Assembly: GCF_900115135.1 (NCBI RefSeq)
Contig: NZ_FOVK01000001.1
Coordinates: forward strand, 620,001-684,000
Length of the DNA stretch: 64,000 nucleotides
Direction of reading: 5' to 3'
Source of the DNA: Proteiniclasticum ruminis
Lineage (GTDB): Bacteria; Bacillota; Clostridia; Clostridiales; Clostridiaceae
Numbering within the stretch: position 1 is the stretch's first letter; every line of letters starts with the position of its first letter. The notes beneath the pieces are model-generated. The model ran no database searches. It was not told the DNA's origin and worked only from the letters and a program-made list of their open reading frames with translations. A program made the translations under genes and the position numbers. Positions 9,853 through 18,233 of the stretch are shown in pieces.

Positions 9853-10758
9853 TCAATCCATTCGATGAAGCTTCGCTAGAAAATCTCTGAACTCCTTATG
9901 AACGGGAGCATGAAACATCAGAAATCCTTTATTGGGGGTCTGAAAACCTAATGCAGCTGCATGGAGAAGCTGGCCCTTTACTGAGTCTTTTTTATGGCCA
10001 TAGGTAAAATCTCCTACAAGCGGATGATGAATGGAAGCCATGTGAACCCTGATCTGATGGGTCCTTCCAGTCTCAAGTGAAGCCTCAATGAGGGTATAGC
10101 CTTTGTAGCGTCTGATGACTTTATAATGGGTCACTGCCCGTTTCCCGTCATGAACAATCCCCATCTTTAGCCGGTCATTCTTGGACCTTCCAAGTGGCGC
10201 ATCCACAGTACCTTCTTCCTGTTTCACATTGCCATGCACCAAAGCATAATACCGTCTGATCATGCTGTGATCCTTCAGCTGATGAGACAGATAGCCATGG
10301 GCTTGATCATTTTTGGCAACAACCAGTATGCCTGTAGTATCCTTGTCGATCCTGTGTACAATTCCCGGTCTCAGCACTCCATTGATCCCCGAAAGGTCTT
10401 TCACATGGTAGAGCAGGGCATTCACCAGGGTGTCATGATAGTTCCCCACAGCAGGGTGAACCACCATACCTTTTTCCTTATCCACCACTAATAGATCTTC
10501 ATCCTCGTAAAGAATCCGGATGGGAATGTCTTTCGCGGTAATTTCCAGCTCACTTAGTTCCGGCAGTTCCACAAGGATGCCTTCCTGGGACTTGATCTTG
10601 TAGGATGACTTTCTGATTTTGCCCTCCACCGTGATGCATCCATCCTCAATAAGCTTCTGAAGATAGGATCTGGAAAGATCCGGCAGTTTTTCACGAAGGT
10701 ACACATCCAAGCGGAATCCTTCTTTTTCAGCCTCCACAAGATACTGTATTTCTTCCAC
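9853..10758 (-). CDS. rluD: Ribosomal large-subunit pseudouridine synthase, RluD type
   Basis: Isomerises uridines in helix 69 of 23S rRNA, by family. Length 301 aa. An N-terminal S4 RNA-binding domain (about 10-75) is followed by the catalytic domain with the HRIDKDTTG motif containing the active aspartate. Usual members have RLDKDTSG, so the Leu-to-Ile and Ser-to-Thr changes are conservative. GTG start at 10758, directly after the lspA stop and preceded by AAGGAAGTGG. The order lspA-rluD-pyrR is the same as in Bacillus. Confidence 0.93.
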   Translation of the reverse strand: MEEIQYLVEAEKEGFRLDVYLREKLPDLSRSYLQKLIEDGCITVEGKIRKSSYKIKSQEGILVELPELSELEITAKDIPIRILYEDEDLLVVDKEKGMVVHPAVGNYHDTLVNALLYHVKDLSGINGVLRPGIVHRIDKDTTGILVVAKNDQAHGYLSHQLKDHSMIRRYYALVHGNVKQEEGTVDAPLGRSKNDRLKMGIVHDGKRAVTHYKVIRRYKGYTLIEASLETGRTHQIRVHMASIHHPLVGDFTYGHKKDSVKGQLLHAAALGFQTPNKGFLMFHAPVHKEFRDFLAKLHRMD

Positions 10759-11205
10759 TTAATCCACTTCCTTTATGATATAAAGAATCAGAAGCCCTGT
10801 CCCAACGGTGATACAGATATCTGCCACATTAAATGTGGGAAAGTAATAGGTATTTTTCCAGTGCCAGGAGATGAAATCCACAACAAATCCATATCGGAGC
10901 CTGTCAATGAGGTTTCCGATGGCCCCAGTTAAGATCAGTGCTGTACTGATGGTCAGGAGTTTCGTTTTCTTCTTGGTTTTCTGATACATCACAAAAAGCA
11001 CCGCCATGATAATCATGGTGACAAAAGCCAGAAGATAGACTCTTCCCTGAAAAATACCAAAGGCAGCTCCTCTGTTCTCCAGGTAAGAGAAATCGAAGAA
11101 CCCTTCGATGACTGTAATATCCGGCTGTCCTTTCAACCGATCAATGGCCCAGATTTTGGTGACATAATCCAGCAGCATACCCAAAATAAAAATCAAATAA
11201 ATCAT
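10759..11205 (-). CDS. lspA: Lipoprotein signal peptidase II
   Basis: Inner-membrane aspartic protease that removes the signal peptide of prolipoproteins, 148 aa with four hydrophobic helices. The two catalytic aspartates are in GNLIDRLRYG and FNVADICI. ATG 11205 has GGAGGT five bases upstream and overlaps the aroF stop as ATGA, so I preferred it to the in-frame ATG at 11217. Operon neighbour of rluD, as in Bacillus. Confidence 0.95.
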   Translation of the reverse strand: MIYLIFILGMLLDYVTKIWAIDRLKGQPDITVIEGFFDFSYLENRGAAFGIFQGRVYLLAFVTMIIMAVLFVMYQKTKKKTKLLTISTALILTGAIGNLIDRLRYGFVVDFISWHWKNTYYFPTFNVADICITVGTGLLILYIIKEVD

Positions 11206-11996
11206 CTGTACCTCCATAACTCTTTTGATGTCTTCATTATTTCTTCCAGCACTTCCATTGAGATGGTCTGCTGCGCATCCGATATGGACTCGTCGGGAGC
11301 ACTATGGCTTTCAATCATCAGCCCATCTGCCCCTGCCATAATCCCAGCTAAGGCCATTGGCTTCACCAGAGAACGAACTCCAGTACCATGGCTCGGATCC
11401 ACAAGGACAGGCAGCCTGCAGCTCTCCTTGAGGTAAGCGACTGAATTCAGATCCAGTGTGTTTCTTGTGGTCGTTTCAAATGTCCTTATCCCACGCTCAC
11501 AAAGGATCACTTTTTCATTGCCCGTGTTCAGTATATATTCTGCAGCACTGACCCACTCAGCCACAGTGGCGCTGAACCCCCTCTTGAGTACCACAGGTCT
11601 GCCAAGCTTTCCCGCTTCCTCTAGAAGTACATAGTTATACATGTTCCTGGAGCCAATCTGAATGAGATCCACAAAATCATCCACTTTATCCAGGTCACGC
11701 ACATCCAGGATCTCTGTTGAAATCACAAATCCAAACTCTTTTTTGATGGTTTTCAGAATCTCAAGCCCCTCATCTTTCAAGCCTTGAAAATCATAAGGCG
11801 ATGTTCTGGGCTTAAACGCGCCTCCTCTAAGGACATCTACCCCCAATGCTTTCAGCTTTGTGGCAATGTCTCTCATTGTATCCAGATTCTCCACGGAGCA
11901 AGGTCCTGAAAAAATCAAAAGATCTTCTCCCAGCACCTTCTGTCCAATATTGATTTTAACTTTTCCCTTTGATAAATCCATACTCTTTTGTATCAT
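11202..11996 (-). CDS. aroF: 3-deoxy-7-phosphoheptulonate synthase (DAHP synthase, short form)
   Basis: Condenses phosphoenolpyruvate with erythrose 4-phosphate, the first step of the shikimate pathway. The 264-aa protein is a bare catalytic barrel without the regulatory ACT or ferredoxin-like domain that many family members carry. The metal and phosphate motifs GPCSVEN, RGGAFKPRTSPY, the KRG segment and DPSHGTG are visible. It follows aroB by three bases. Whether it is feedback-inhibited cannot be read here, since the fused regulatory domain is missing. Confidence 0.94.
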   Translation of the reverse strand: MIQKSMDLSKGKVKINIGQKVLGEDLLIFSGPCSVENLDTMRDIATKLKALGVDVLRGGAFKPRTSPYDFQGLKDEGLEILKTIKKEFGFVISTEILDVRDLDKVDDFVDLIQIGSRNMYNYVLLEEAGKLGRPVVLKRGFSATVAEWVSAAEYILNTGNEKVILCERGIRTFETTTRNTLDLNSVAYLKESCRLPVLVDPSHGTGVRSLVKPMALAGIMAGADGLMIESHSAPDESISDAQQTISMEVLEEIMKTSKELWRYR

Positions 11997-11999
11997 CTC

Positions 12000-13031
12000 T
12001 TACTCCATAATCTCTACTACAGCAGAACGAATCCATTCTTCTGCCACACTTTGTTTGATTTCCGGACAACCTGCTCCACGTAACAGCGTGAACCGCAGGC
12101 TGTCATCATTCTTTTTATCTTTCTTAATATAGTCCAGCAGCTTCTCCACAGGCAAATCCTCCACCACAGTCATCATGCCGAATCTTTCCATGATAGATCG
12201 GGTTTGTCTTCGGATATCACTGCGAAGCCCAAAGAGCTCCTCACTGAGTCTCAGCTCTGCCAAAAGCCCCAATGCCACGGCTTCTCCGTGGGTAAGAGTA
12301 TTCGGATAAACTGCTTCAAGACCATGGGCAATGTTATGTCCAAAATTCAAAACATTCCGCTGACCCCGATCGTAAAAATCTTGTGAGACCACATCAATCT
12401 TGATTTTCAGTCCCATCTCAACATAGGGTCTTGCTTGAAGATTCTGTAGTGAAATCTCCTTCTCCAGCAGAGGAAGGATCGGCTCCTTTCCAATTAAACC
12501 ATACTTCAGAATTTCTCCCATGCCGCTTTTCAGGTGTCTCTCTGGTAAGGAAGTCAAAAACTCTGTACAGATAAAAATCTCATCGGGTTTCTTGAATGTG
12601 CCGATATAGTTCTTCACACCCTTATAGTTCACTCCGCATTTTCCTCCCACTGTACTGTCACACATGGCGAGCAGTGTCGTCGGAAGAAGAATCAGGGGAA
12701 TACCTCTTTTAAATGTTGCAGATGCATATCCAGCCAAATCCCCTGTAATACCTCCGCCAATGGCAATAAGAGGCTCCACAGTCTGATATTTAAACAAAAA
12801 TTCATAGAGGCTTTCTATCTCCTCCAGTGTCTTTCTGGACTCTGAAGCGTCAAGCAGATAGACTTCTTTATCCTGTGTGTACTCTCTGAGTACTGGCCAG
12901 TTTTCATATACATTCCGGTCCACAACAAATAGAGCCCTTGATGGAAGTCTTTCCAAAGTGCTCTTTACAGATAAACAGAACTCTATATGTTCATTTCGAA
13001 ATATATCTTCTATGCTCCTCAGTCCTTTCAA
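12000..13031 (-). CDS. aroB: 3-dehydroquinate synthase
   Basis: Second step of the shikimate pathway: an NAD- and metal-dependent cyclase making 3-dehydroquinate from DAHP. Length 343 aa. The NAD-binding IGGGITGDLAGY and PTTLLAMCDSTVGGK motifs and the metal-binding NFGHNIAHGLE are present. The only standard start is TTG at 13031: the next upstream in-frame codons are CTT and a stop, and the first internal ATG is about 150 codons in. No clear ribosome site precedes the TTG. A plausible promoter at 13037-13065 would put the transcript start almost on it. With aroF it makes a two-gene shikimate pair. Confidence 0.92.
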   Translation of the reverse strand: MKGLRSIEDIFRNEHIEFCLSVKSTLERLPSRALFVVDRNVYENWPVLREYTQDKEVYLLDASESRKTLEEIESLYEFLFKYQTVEPLIAIGGGITGDLAGYASATFKRGIPLILLPTTLLAMCDSTVGGKCGVNYKGVKNYIGTFKKPDEIFICTEFLTSLPERHLKSGMGEILKYGLIGKEPILPLLEKEISLQNLQARPYVEMGLKIKIDVVSQDFYDRGQRNVLNFGHNIAHGLEAVYPNTLTHGEAVALGLLAELRLSEELFGLRSDIRRQTRSIMERFGMMTVVEDLPVEKLLDYIKKDKKNDDSLRFTLLRGAGCPEIKQSVAEEWIRSAVVEIME

Positions 13032-13036
13032 AAGTT

Positions 13037-13065
13037 ATCTTATCACAGGAAATCTTCCTTCACAA
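13037..13065 (-). promoter_or_regulatory. Putative sigma-A promoter of aroB
   Basis: TTGTGA (13060-13065), a 17-base spacer, then TAAGAT (13037-13042) on the minus strand. The spacer holds the small inverted repeat AGGAA-GAT-TTCCT. It lies between the divIVA terminator and the aroB TTG, only five bases before it. Confidence 0.45.
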
Positions 13066-13067
13066 GA

Positions 13068-13094
13068 AAAGAGACTTTATTTCAAAGTCTCTTT
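13068..13094 (-). terminator. Intrinsic terminator after divIVA
   Basis: Eleven-base perfect inverted repeat with a five-base loop, followed on the minus strand by a short T-rich tail. It sits nine bases after the divIVA stop and ends the murF...divIVA unit. Confidence 0.75.
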
Positions 13095-13102
13095 CATCTT
13101 TC

Positions 13103-13660
13103 TCATCCTTGAACTTCCTCAAACAACTCACCAGCATCTCCCTCTTCAAAGAGGTCTTTAGGTGTAAGTCCTGAAACCTGCATCGAGCTGGATCCTAAGG
13201 TTCCTTTTTCAATCTCCTCAGAATTTGTTTTGAAGGAGCTCATCTGACCTTCCAGGAAACTGAGGACACGCATCTTAAAATTCCCGAAGTCCATACGGTA
13301 TTTTTCATATTCTCTTTTCAGCATCTCGTTTTCCCGATTTGCATTTTCTATGATTGCCTGTGCTTTTTCCTTGGCATTCTCAAGAATATGCTGTGCTTCC
13401 TTCTCAGCTTGAATCTTTGTTGCATCTGCAGTATTCTGTGCGAGTACCAGTGTACTTTGAAGCGTCTTTTCCAGGCTCGCATAATGTTCAATTTTTTCAT
13501 TATATGCTTCAAGTTTATCTTTCAGACTGGCATTTTCCCTATATAGAGCTTCAAAATCCTCCACGACTTCATCCAAAAATTCATCTACTTCATCCGTGCT
13601 GTATCCTCTCATGGTTCTTTTAAACTCTTTGTTGGTAATTTCCACTGGTGTTATCTTCAT
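13103..13660 (-). CDS. divIVA: Cell-division/polarity protein DivIVA
   Basis: Membrane-curvature-sensing coiled-coil protein that marks septum and poles, 185 aa. The N-terminal lipid-binding domain shows ITPVEITNKEFKRTMRGYS and EVDEFLDEV; a long coiled coil runs from about residue 30 to 145. ATG 13660 sits eight bases after AGGAGG, and the GTG at 13666 is too close to that site. It follows ylmH by 21 bases, as in Bacillus and many clostridia, where ileS usually comes next; here a terminator and the aroB-aroF pair follow. Confidence 0.94.
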   Translation of the reverse strand: MKITPVEITNKEFKRTMRGYSTDEVDEFLDEVVEDFEALYRENASLKDKLEAYNEKIEHYASLEKTLQSTLVLAQNTADATKIQAEKEAQHILENAKEKAQAIIENANRENEMLKREYEKYRMDFGNFKMRVLSFLEGQMSSFKTNSEEIEKGTLGSSSMQVSGLTPKDLFEEGDAGELFEEVQG

Positions 13661-13681
13661 GTCCACGCCCTCCTCTTACTG

Positions 13682-14440
13682 CTATAAAAACTTATAAAAT
13701 TCCATTCTTAAGTTGCCTTTTTGCGTTTCCTTCAACACTTCTCCAACCTTAAACTTCCCTTTCCGTCTTATGGTCAAAGTGTCCTCTGGTTTCAGCTCTT
13801 TTGATTTCTCTTTACATTCCTGATAATTGAGCAGCACAAGTCCCCGATCAATGAGCTCCACTGCTTTCCCCCTGGATGTCTGTGCAAGCTCTGCAACAAT
13901 CACATCCAGTCTCTTAGAAGCAACAACTGCTTCAAATTTCTGGAGTGAAGGCGTAAGCTCTTTCACTTTGTCCTCATAGGTATAGAGCTTTGTTTCTACT
14001 GAACACTTTCCTGCGGCATAAAGATGCTCCGTCACATAAGAACCCATTTCCTCAAAAACGATAACATAGGCCACATCCTGCTGCACAAATAAGTCCCCAA
14101 ACTTCTCTCTCTGTATACCCAGCCCCAGCAACGCTCCCAGGTAATCCTTGTGTTCAAGCTTTACTGCAGGCTGAAGGTTCTTGATCTCCAAAATCTTCAA
14201 TGGGGATAAGCCTTCCCAGTTCACAGAAAAGACTCTGCGCTCTAAAAACTCTTCTCCCAAAACGGTGATGAATCTAAACTCCTTCATCTTTTTCACAGTA
14301 CTCCACACAAGGGGTGTATAGAATTCCTCTATTACAAAGGGGAACTCATAATTTCCTGCTCTTTCCAAGGCTTCGAAAAGCTTTGCCATTCTATAGGTGT
14401 CTTCATTATTGAAAGCCCTTACAAAGCTTTGTTTATCCAT
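13682..14440 (-). CDS. ylmH: S4-domain RNA-binding protein YlmH
   Basis: A 252-aa YlmH-family protein. Members carry a C-terminal S4 domain and have been linked to ribosome rescue or quality control in Firmicutes. The S4 region begins near residue 174 (RLDVIVAELAQTSRGKAVELI). The N-terminal two-thirds is the YlmH domain with the GAIxGLG-like LGALLGLGIQREKFGDL. Its start overlaps the sepF stop by one base (TAATG). It sits in the canonical sepF-ylmH-divIVA order, although yggT/ylmG, which usually lies between sepF and ylmH, is absent. Confidence 0.9.
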   Translation of the reverse strand: MDKQSFVRAFNNEDTYRMAKLFEALERAGNYEFPFVIEEFYTPLVWSTVKKMKEFRFITVLGEEFLERRVFSVNWEGLSPLKILEIKNLQPAVKLEHKDYLGALLGLGIQREKFGDLFVQQDVAYVIVFEEMGSYVTEHLYAAGKCSVETKLYTYEDKVKELTPSLQKFEAVVASKRLDVIVAELAQTSRGKAVELIDRGLVLLNYQECKEKSKELKPEDTLTIRRKGKFKVGEVLKETQKGNLRMEFYKFL

Positions 14441-14901
14441 TACTTCCAGTTGAGAAGTCCTTTAAGTGAACTCTCTTCCTTTGCTTCTCTGGAAACTTCC
14501 ACTGTGGAAGGTGACAGCACATATACCCCATTCTCCACTTCCTGAAGATCACCACCAAGAGCATAGGTTGATCCGGCGATGAAATCCAGAAGTCTCTGTG
14601 CCGTACGGGGCTCCAGTCCTGATGTGTTTACGACAACAATCTTATTGGCTTTAAGGCTGTCTGAGATCTGCGGTGCCTCATCAAAGGTATTCGGTTTGAT
14701 GATATGAACCTTTGTCTGTCCGCCATGGAGATTCACCACTTTGTTTACTTCTTTTTGCTCTCTTCTTCTGCCTAAAACAGAATAGCTTTCCTTTGGAGCT
14801 TCCATCTCTTCTTCCTCATACTCTTCCTGATCGTAGTCATCATAAAGTTCTTCGTCTTCAAATCCCATCATGTTTTTAATTGAGCTTAGCATCTTTCCCA
14901 T
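14440..14901 (-). CDS. sepF: Cell-division protein SepF
   Basis: Membrane-attached protein that anchors and bundles FtsZ, 153 aa. It has a short amphipathic N-terminus, an acidic linker (about 18-45, rich in Glu, Asp and Tyr), then the DUF552 core with the conserved IVVVNTSGLEPRTAQRLLDF and GGDLQEVENGVYVLSP. AGGAGG precedes the ATG by eight bases. ftsZ and ftsA are not in the window, although sepF usually lies a few genes from them. Confidence 0.93.
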   Translation of the reverse strand: MGKMLSSIKNMMGFEDEELYDDYDQEEYEEEEMEAPKESYSVLGRRREQKEVNKVVNLHGGQTKVHIIKPNTFDEAPQISDSLKANKIVVVNTSGLEPRTAQRLLDFIAGSTYALGGDLQEVENGVYVLSPSTVEVSREAKEESSLKGLLNWK

Positions 14902-14919
14902 TTTACTTTCCTCCTAAAA

Positions 14920-15585
14920 TTAAACCGTATAGTTTCTAGCGCCAAAAATTCCAGTTCCAACTCGAATCATATTTGATCCTTCCTCCATCGCTGTCACATA
15001 ATCCATCGACATCCCCATACTTAGCACCTCCATGGTGAAACGTTCCTGCCTGACCTGGGACAAATCCTGAAACAGCTTGTACATCTTACGGAAGTATTGC
15101 CTGTTTTCCTCTTCACTTCCTTGAGGGATAATGGCCATAAGTCCTCTGACTCTAATATGTTTTAGATCATTTAGAAGTGTTATGAACCCTTCTAGATCAT
15201 CTGTTAGGATACCAGCTTTCTGAGCCTCTTCCCCAATATTCACTTCTATCAGTGTATCCACAAGAATGCCCATTTTCTCTGCTCTTTTATTGATCTCAAG
15301 CGCTAAAGACTCCCGATCCAATGATTGAATCAAATATGTCTTGCCTAATACCTTCCGAACTTTATTGGTTTGCAGACCGCCAATCAGATGCCATCGGATG
15401 TCCTTTGGTAAAAGCTCATACTTCTCTTCCAGCTCCTGAACTTTGTTCTCACCAAAATCACGGATCCCTTCTTTATAAGCTTCCATAATCTCTTCAACGG
15501 ATTTTGTCTTCGAAACGGCAACCAACGTCACGTTGTCCTTCAATGTGCTTCTAATTTCTTCTAAGTTCTTACTGATCATTGACAA
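14920..15585 (-). CDS. yggS: Pyridoxal-phosphate homeostasis protein YggS/YlmE
   Basis: PLP-binding barrel protein of the COG0325 family, involved in vitamin B6 and amino-acid balance, 221 aa. The lysine of VAVSKTKSVEEI (K27 or K29) binds PLP, and FGENKVQEL and the LSMGMSMDY segment are conserved. The TTG at 15585 is eight bases after AGGAGG, so I prefer it to the ATG at 15579. The ribosome site overlaps the stop of the upstream DUF881 gene. Position before sepF is conserved in Firmicutes. Confidence 0.92.
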   Translation of the reverse strand: MSMISKNLEEIRSTLKDNVTLVAVSKTKSVEEIMEAYKEGIRDFGENKVQELEEKYELLPKDIRWHLIGGLQTNKVRKVLGKTYLIQSLDRESLALEINKRAEKMGILVDTLIEVNIGEEAQKAGILTDDLEGFITLLNDLKHIRVRGLMAIIPQGSEEENRQYFRKMYKLFQDLSQVRQERFTMEVLSMGMSMDYVTAMEEGSNMIRVGTGIFGARNYTV

Positions 15586-15597
15586 TAAGCACGCCTC

Positions 15598-16320
15598 CTA
15601 TTCGTTTAATTCTTCTAGATATAATGGATATATTTCTTCAATGGAATCATCCAATGTCATGATCGGACGCTTCTCTACCGAAATCTCAATGCCTCTATGT
15701 TCCAGATTGGCAATCTGATTATACTCATTGGTAATATATGGATCGAGTCGTTCTCGGTCTCCTACCACCTTCAGAACAAACGGTGCAGGAAGCTTCTCTC
15801 CGTTGATGGAGATAAAGGCACCGCTGCAGAAGATTTCTGAAGTCTCCGTAACCCTCTGACCATTAATTTCAATGGTTTCAGCGCCATGGAGGTTCAGCTC
15901 GTTAAGAAGTTTCAGCATGTCCTCATTATGAATGATCCTAAGCCAGCTTTCCATGGATCCTGGAACTTCAGAATCCTTTGCTTCTCCATCACTCATGGTA
16001 AGAATAATACCTTCTCCCTGGACGATTTCATAACCGAGGAGTCTACTGTTTCTACTGTACTCCAGTGCCAGCTCCTCATAGATATCTTCGAAATCCTCCA
16101 CATTCTCCCTATAACCTTCAAGTTTTCCTTCATACTCAAGATTTTCTTCTTTCAATCTCTCTATCTCACTCCGAAGGCTATTTCTGAGCTCTACTTTGTC
16201 TCCACGGTCCAGTTCCACTTTATAAAGGTTCATCTTGCCCGCCACCAGCGATACCATGACTGAAAGTCCTATGCCGATGACAACAGATCCTAAGAATACA
16301 CTCACTCTACGCATCTTCAT
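15598..16320 (-). CDS. DUF881 family protein (second copy)
   Basis: Membrane-anchored protein with one N-terminal helix (about residues 5-25), a coiled coil (about 30-75) and a C-terminal DUF881 domain containing the GAETIEINGQRVT block. DUF881 proteins lie next to ftsQ and sbp in many Firmicutes and Actinobacteria; their biochemical function is not known. The start is uncertain: TTG 16335, ATG 16320 and ATG 16314 are all in frame and none has a good ribosome site, so translation is probably coupled to sbp. It is a paralogue of the gene at 16648-17370. Confidence 0.88.
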   Translation of the reverse strand: MKMRRVSVFLGSVVIGIGLSVMVSLVAGKMNLYKVELDRGDKVELRNSLRSEIERLKEENLEYEGKLEGYRENVEDFEDIYEELALEYSRNSRLLGYEIVQGEGIILTMSDGEAKDSEVPGSMESWLRIIHNEDMLKLLNELNLHGAETIEINGQRVTETSEIFCSGAFISINGEKLPAPFVLKVVGDRERLDPYITNEYNQIANLEHRGIEISVEKRPIMTLDDSIEEIYPLYLEELNE

Positions 16321-16651
16321 GAAGATACCGTTCAATCAGCATTCGTCTGATTACCGCAAAATTATTGAAGATTCTGCTGCCAAACACAATCACCGCTGCA
16401 AGGTACATGGGAATACTGAGTTGATCCCCAAAATATGTAAGGACCACGGCAATGACCCCATTGCCGAAAAAACCAGAAAGGAAAATCATCTGATCAAAAT
16501 TATGCCCAAGATAAGCCTTCCATGCTCCAATGACGGAATCGAAACAGGCAAGAATCGCTACCGCCACATAAATACTGTAAACATCAGGGATTTTAACATT
16601 CAATGAGAGTCCCAGGAAAATTCCCAGCAGAAGTCCTAGAATTACAATCAT
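16307..16651 (-). CDS. sbp: Small basic protein Sbp (DUF1290)
   Basis: A 114-aa integral membrane protein with three to four hydrophobic helices and a basic C-terminus (RRMLIERYLHEDA). The family is found between DUF881 genes in the division cluster of Firmicutes; in Bacillus sbp lies just upstream of ftsA. Function is unknown. The start overlaps the upstream DUF881 stop as ATGA and has AGGAGG seven bases before it. Here it is sandwiched between two DUF881 paralogues, and no ftsA-ftsZ follows. Confidence 0.9.
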   Translation of the reverse strand: MIVILGLLLGIFLGLSLNVKIPDVYSIYVAVAILACFDSVIGAWKAYLGHNFDQMIFLSGFFGNGVIAVVLTYFGDQLSIPMYLAAVIVFGSRIFNNFAVIRRMLIERYLHEDA

Positions 16652-17370
16652 GGACGCACCTCCTGCATACTGTCTGTTCTATAAGCCTTGTTATACTTAG
16701 GGATAAGAATCTGGTCTTCAGCATAAAACCTGATATCATAAAATTCCAAAGCGTAGTAGGAGAGTACTCCCTGAAAAGCCATGGCCCCTTTGAGTTTTTC
16801 AGGATCCCCAATGGCTCTTATGACTACCTCATCTCGTGGGGAGACCTTCTCATCATTTACAAGAATATAGCTGTTGTTGGCACTGGATTGGATCCCTGTC
16901 TGGATGGTTACCCTTTTGTCATTGATGCTGATGGCTTCCGCTCCTGCAAACTTCAGTTCATTGACCAGATACATCAGCTCCAAATCCGTCAGATAGTTGA
17001 AAGTCTGAGGATTAAGGCTGGCATCTGTCGGTCTTAGGGTCATCACAATTCCTGGTCCTTTGGCATCCACCATTCCCAGTAGAAGCCTTGAACGGTCGAG
17101 TTCCTGTTTAAGCAGAGCATGGGCTTCACTGGAAGAAGCAGCCGCAGTCTCGAAATTTTTCACATCCTGAAGAAGATTCCGATTCTTTTGAAGAAGTTCC
17201 TCTTTTTCCCCTTCCAAGGTGGCAATCTCCTGAAGAAGCAGCTCAGTTTCTTCTATGGTCAACGTTCGAACAGGCTCCTGTCTCTGCTGATACTGATAGG
17301 TAAGCAGAAATCCCAGTATCAGGAAAACAACTGCAACCAGCCACTGATTATTTTTCTTGTTCATGTTCAT
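16648..17370 (-). CDS. DUF881 family protein (first copy)
   Basis: A 240-aa protein with an N-terminal transmembrane helix (about 10-26), a coiled coil (about 37-78) and a DUF881 domain containing MTLRPTDASLNPQ and the FAGAEAISINDKRVT block. It lies nine bases after ftsQ and overlaps sbp by four bases. It probably acts at the membrane face of the divisome or cell surface by context; this is inference, as no enzymatic motif is visible. Confidence 0.9.
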   Translation of the reverse strand: MNMNKKNNQWLVAVVFLILGFLLTYQYQQRQEPVRTLTIEETELLLQEIATLEGEKEELLQKNRNLLQDVKNFETAAASSSEAHALLKQELDRSRLLLGMVDAKGPGIVMTLRPTDASLNPQTFNYLTDLELMYLVNELKFAGAEAISINDKRVTIQTGIQSSANNSYILVNDEKVSPRDEVVIRAIGDPEKLKGAMAFQGVLSYYALEFYDIRFYAEDQILIPKYNKAYRTDSMQEVRP

Positions 17371-17378
17371 CTGTCACC

Positions 17379-18206
17379 TTACTCTTCATTCCCTTCTTCC
17401 TCCTGATCTTCTTCCCCTTCTCCAGAAGAGCCATCTTCTGTTGGAGTTGTGATTCTTCCTTCATCAAAAATCACAGGATCATCCGCGTATGCTAAATCCA
17501 GATATCCTTTCACTTCATCCAGATGACCTGAAAGGATGATATTGATGGCCGCATTCAGCTTCTCCTTTAATGAATCACCATATCCCAGACGAATCTCCGT
17601 ATCATGGTAATACGTTTTGATGTTGGAAGACTCCGTGAGATCCAGTACTGATAATTCCACAACACTTGTATTCCTTTCATGAAGTATGACGAAGGTTTCA
17701 AGTATGCTCATTTTTTCCGGTGCATCCTCATAGATATTTGCCCCAAGTTCCGGAAGTGGTCTTGTATCAATCAATGTCACTCCCTCTATAGGATTTGCTC
17801 CCACATCCAGAAGCTGCCCAGCTTCTGTAAGAAGACTGTACACTCCATTGCTGTAATAGTTGACTTTGGCCGTATGTTCTTTTACTTTGATGGAAATGCC
17901 ATTGGGGAGCACTCTTTTGATTTCTGCTGATGAAAAATAGGGATGCTTTTTCAGATGCTCAGTGATGGTCTGTGTATTCATAAGAAATATATTTTCACCG
18001 AATAACGGTCTTGCACTTTCTTCCACAAAACCTTTAGGAATCTCTATCTGACCGGATACGGTTACTTTTCCAACTGTAAAGTACGGTGCTTTCAATAGAA
18101 ACACAACCCCAGCGCTTATAGCAAACATAAGAAGGACAGTAAGGATCCTTTTTCTTCTACGGCGCTTTTTGCGTTCCATCCGTTCCTGAATTTCTTTTAG
18201 GCTCAC
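17379..18206 (-). CDS. ftsQ: Cell-division protein FtsQ/DivIB
   Basis: Bitopic divisome protein, 275 aa. A very basic cytoplasmic N-terminus (RKKRRRRKR) precedes one helix (about 22-40). A POTRA domain (about 45-115, FTVGKVTVSGQ... ISIKVKEH), a beta domain, and an acidic low-complexity tail rich in Glu, Gly and Ser from about residue 255 follow. GTG start with GAGGGGTGG upstream. It follows ftsW directly; murG, which usually separates them, is missing. Confidence 0.92.
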   Translation of the reverse strand: MSLKEIQERMERKKRRRRKRILTVLLMFAISAGVVFLLKAPYFTVGKVTVSGQIEIPKGFVEESARPLFGENIFLMNTQTITEHLKKHPYFSSAEIKRVLPNGISIKVKEHTAKVNYYSNGVYSLLTEAGQLLDVGANPIEGVTLIDTRPLPELGANIYEDAPEKMSILETFVILHERNTSVVELSVLDLTESSNIKTYYHDTEIRLGYGDSLKEKLNAAINIILSGHLDEVKGYLDLAYADDPVIFDEGRITTPTEDGSSGEGEEDQEEEGNEE

Positions 18207-18233
18207 TTTCTGCCACCCCTCTTCTTGTCATAA

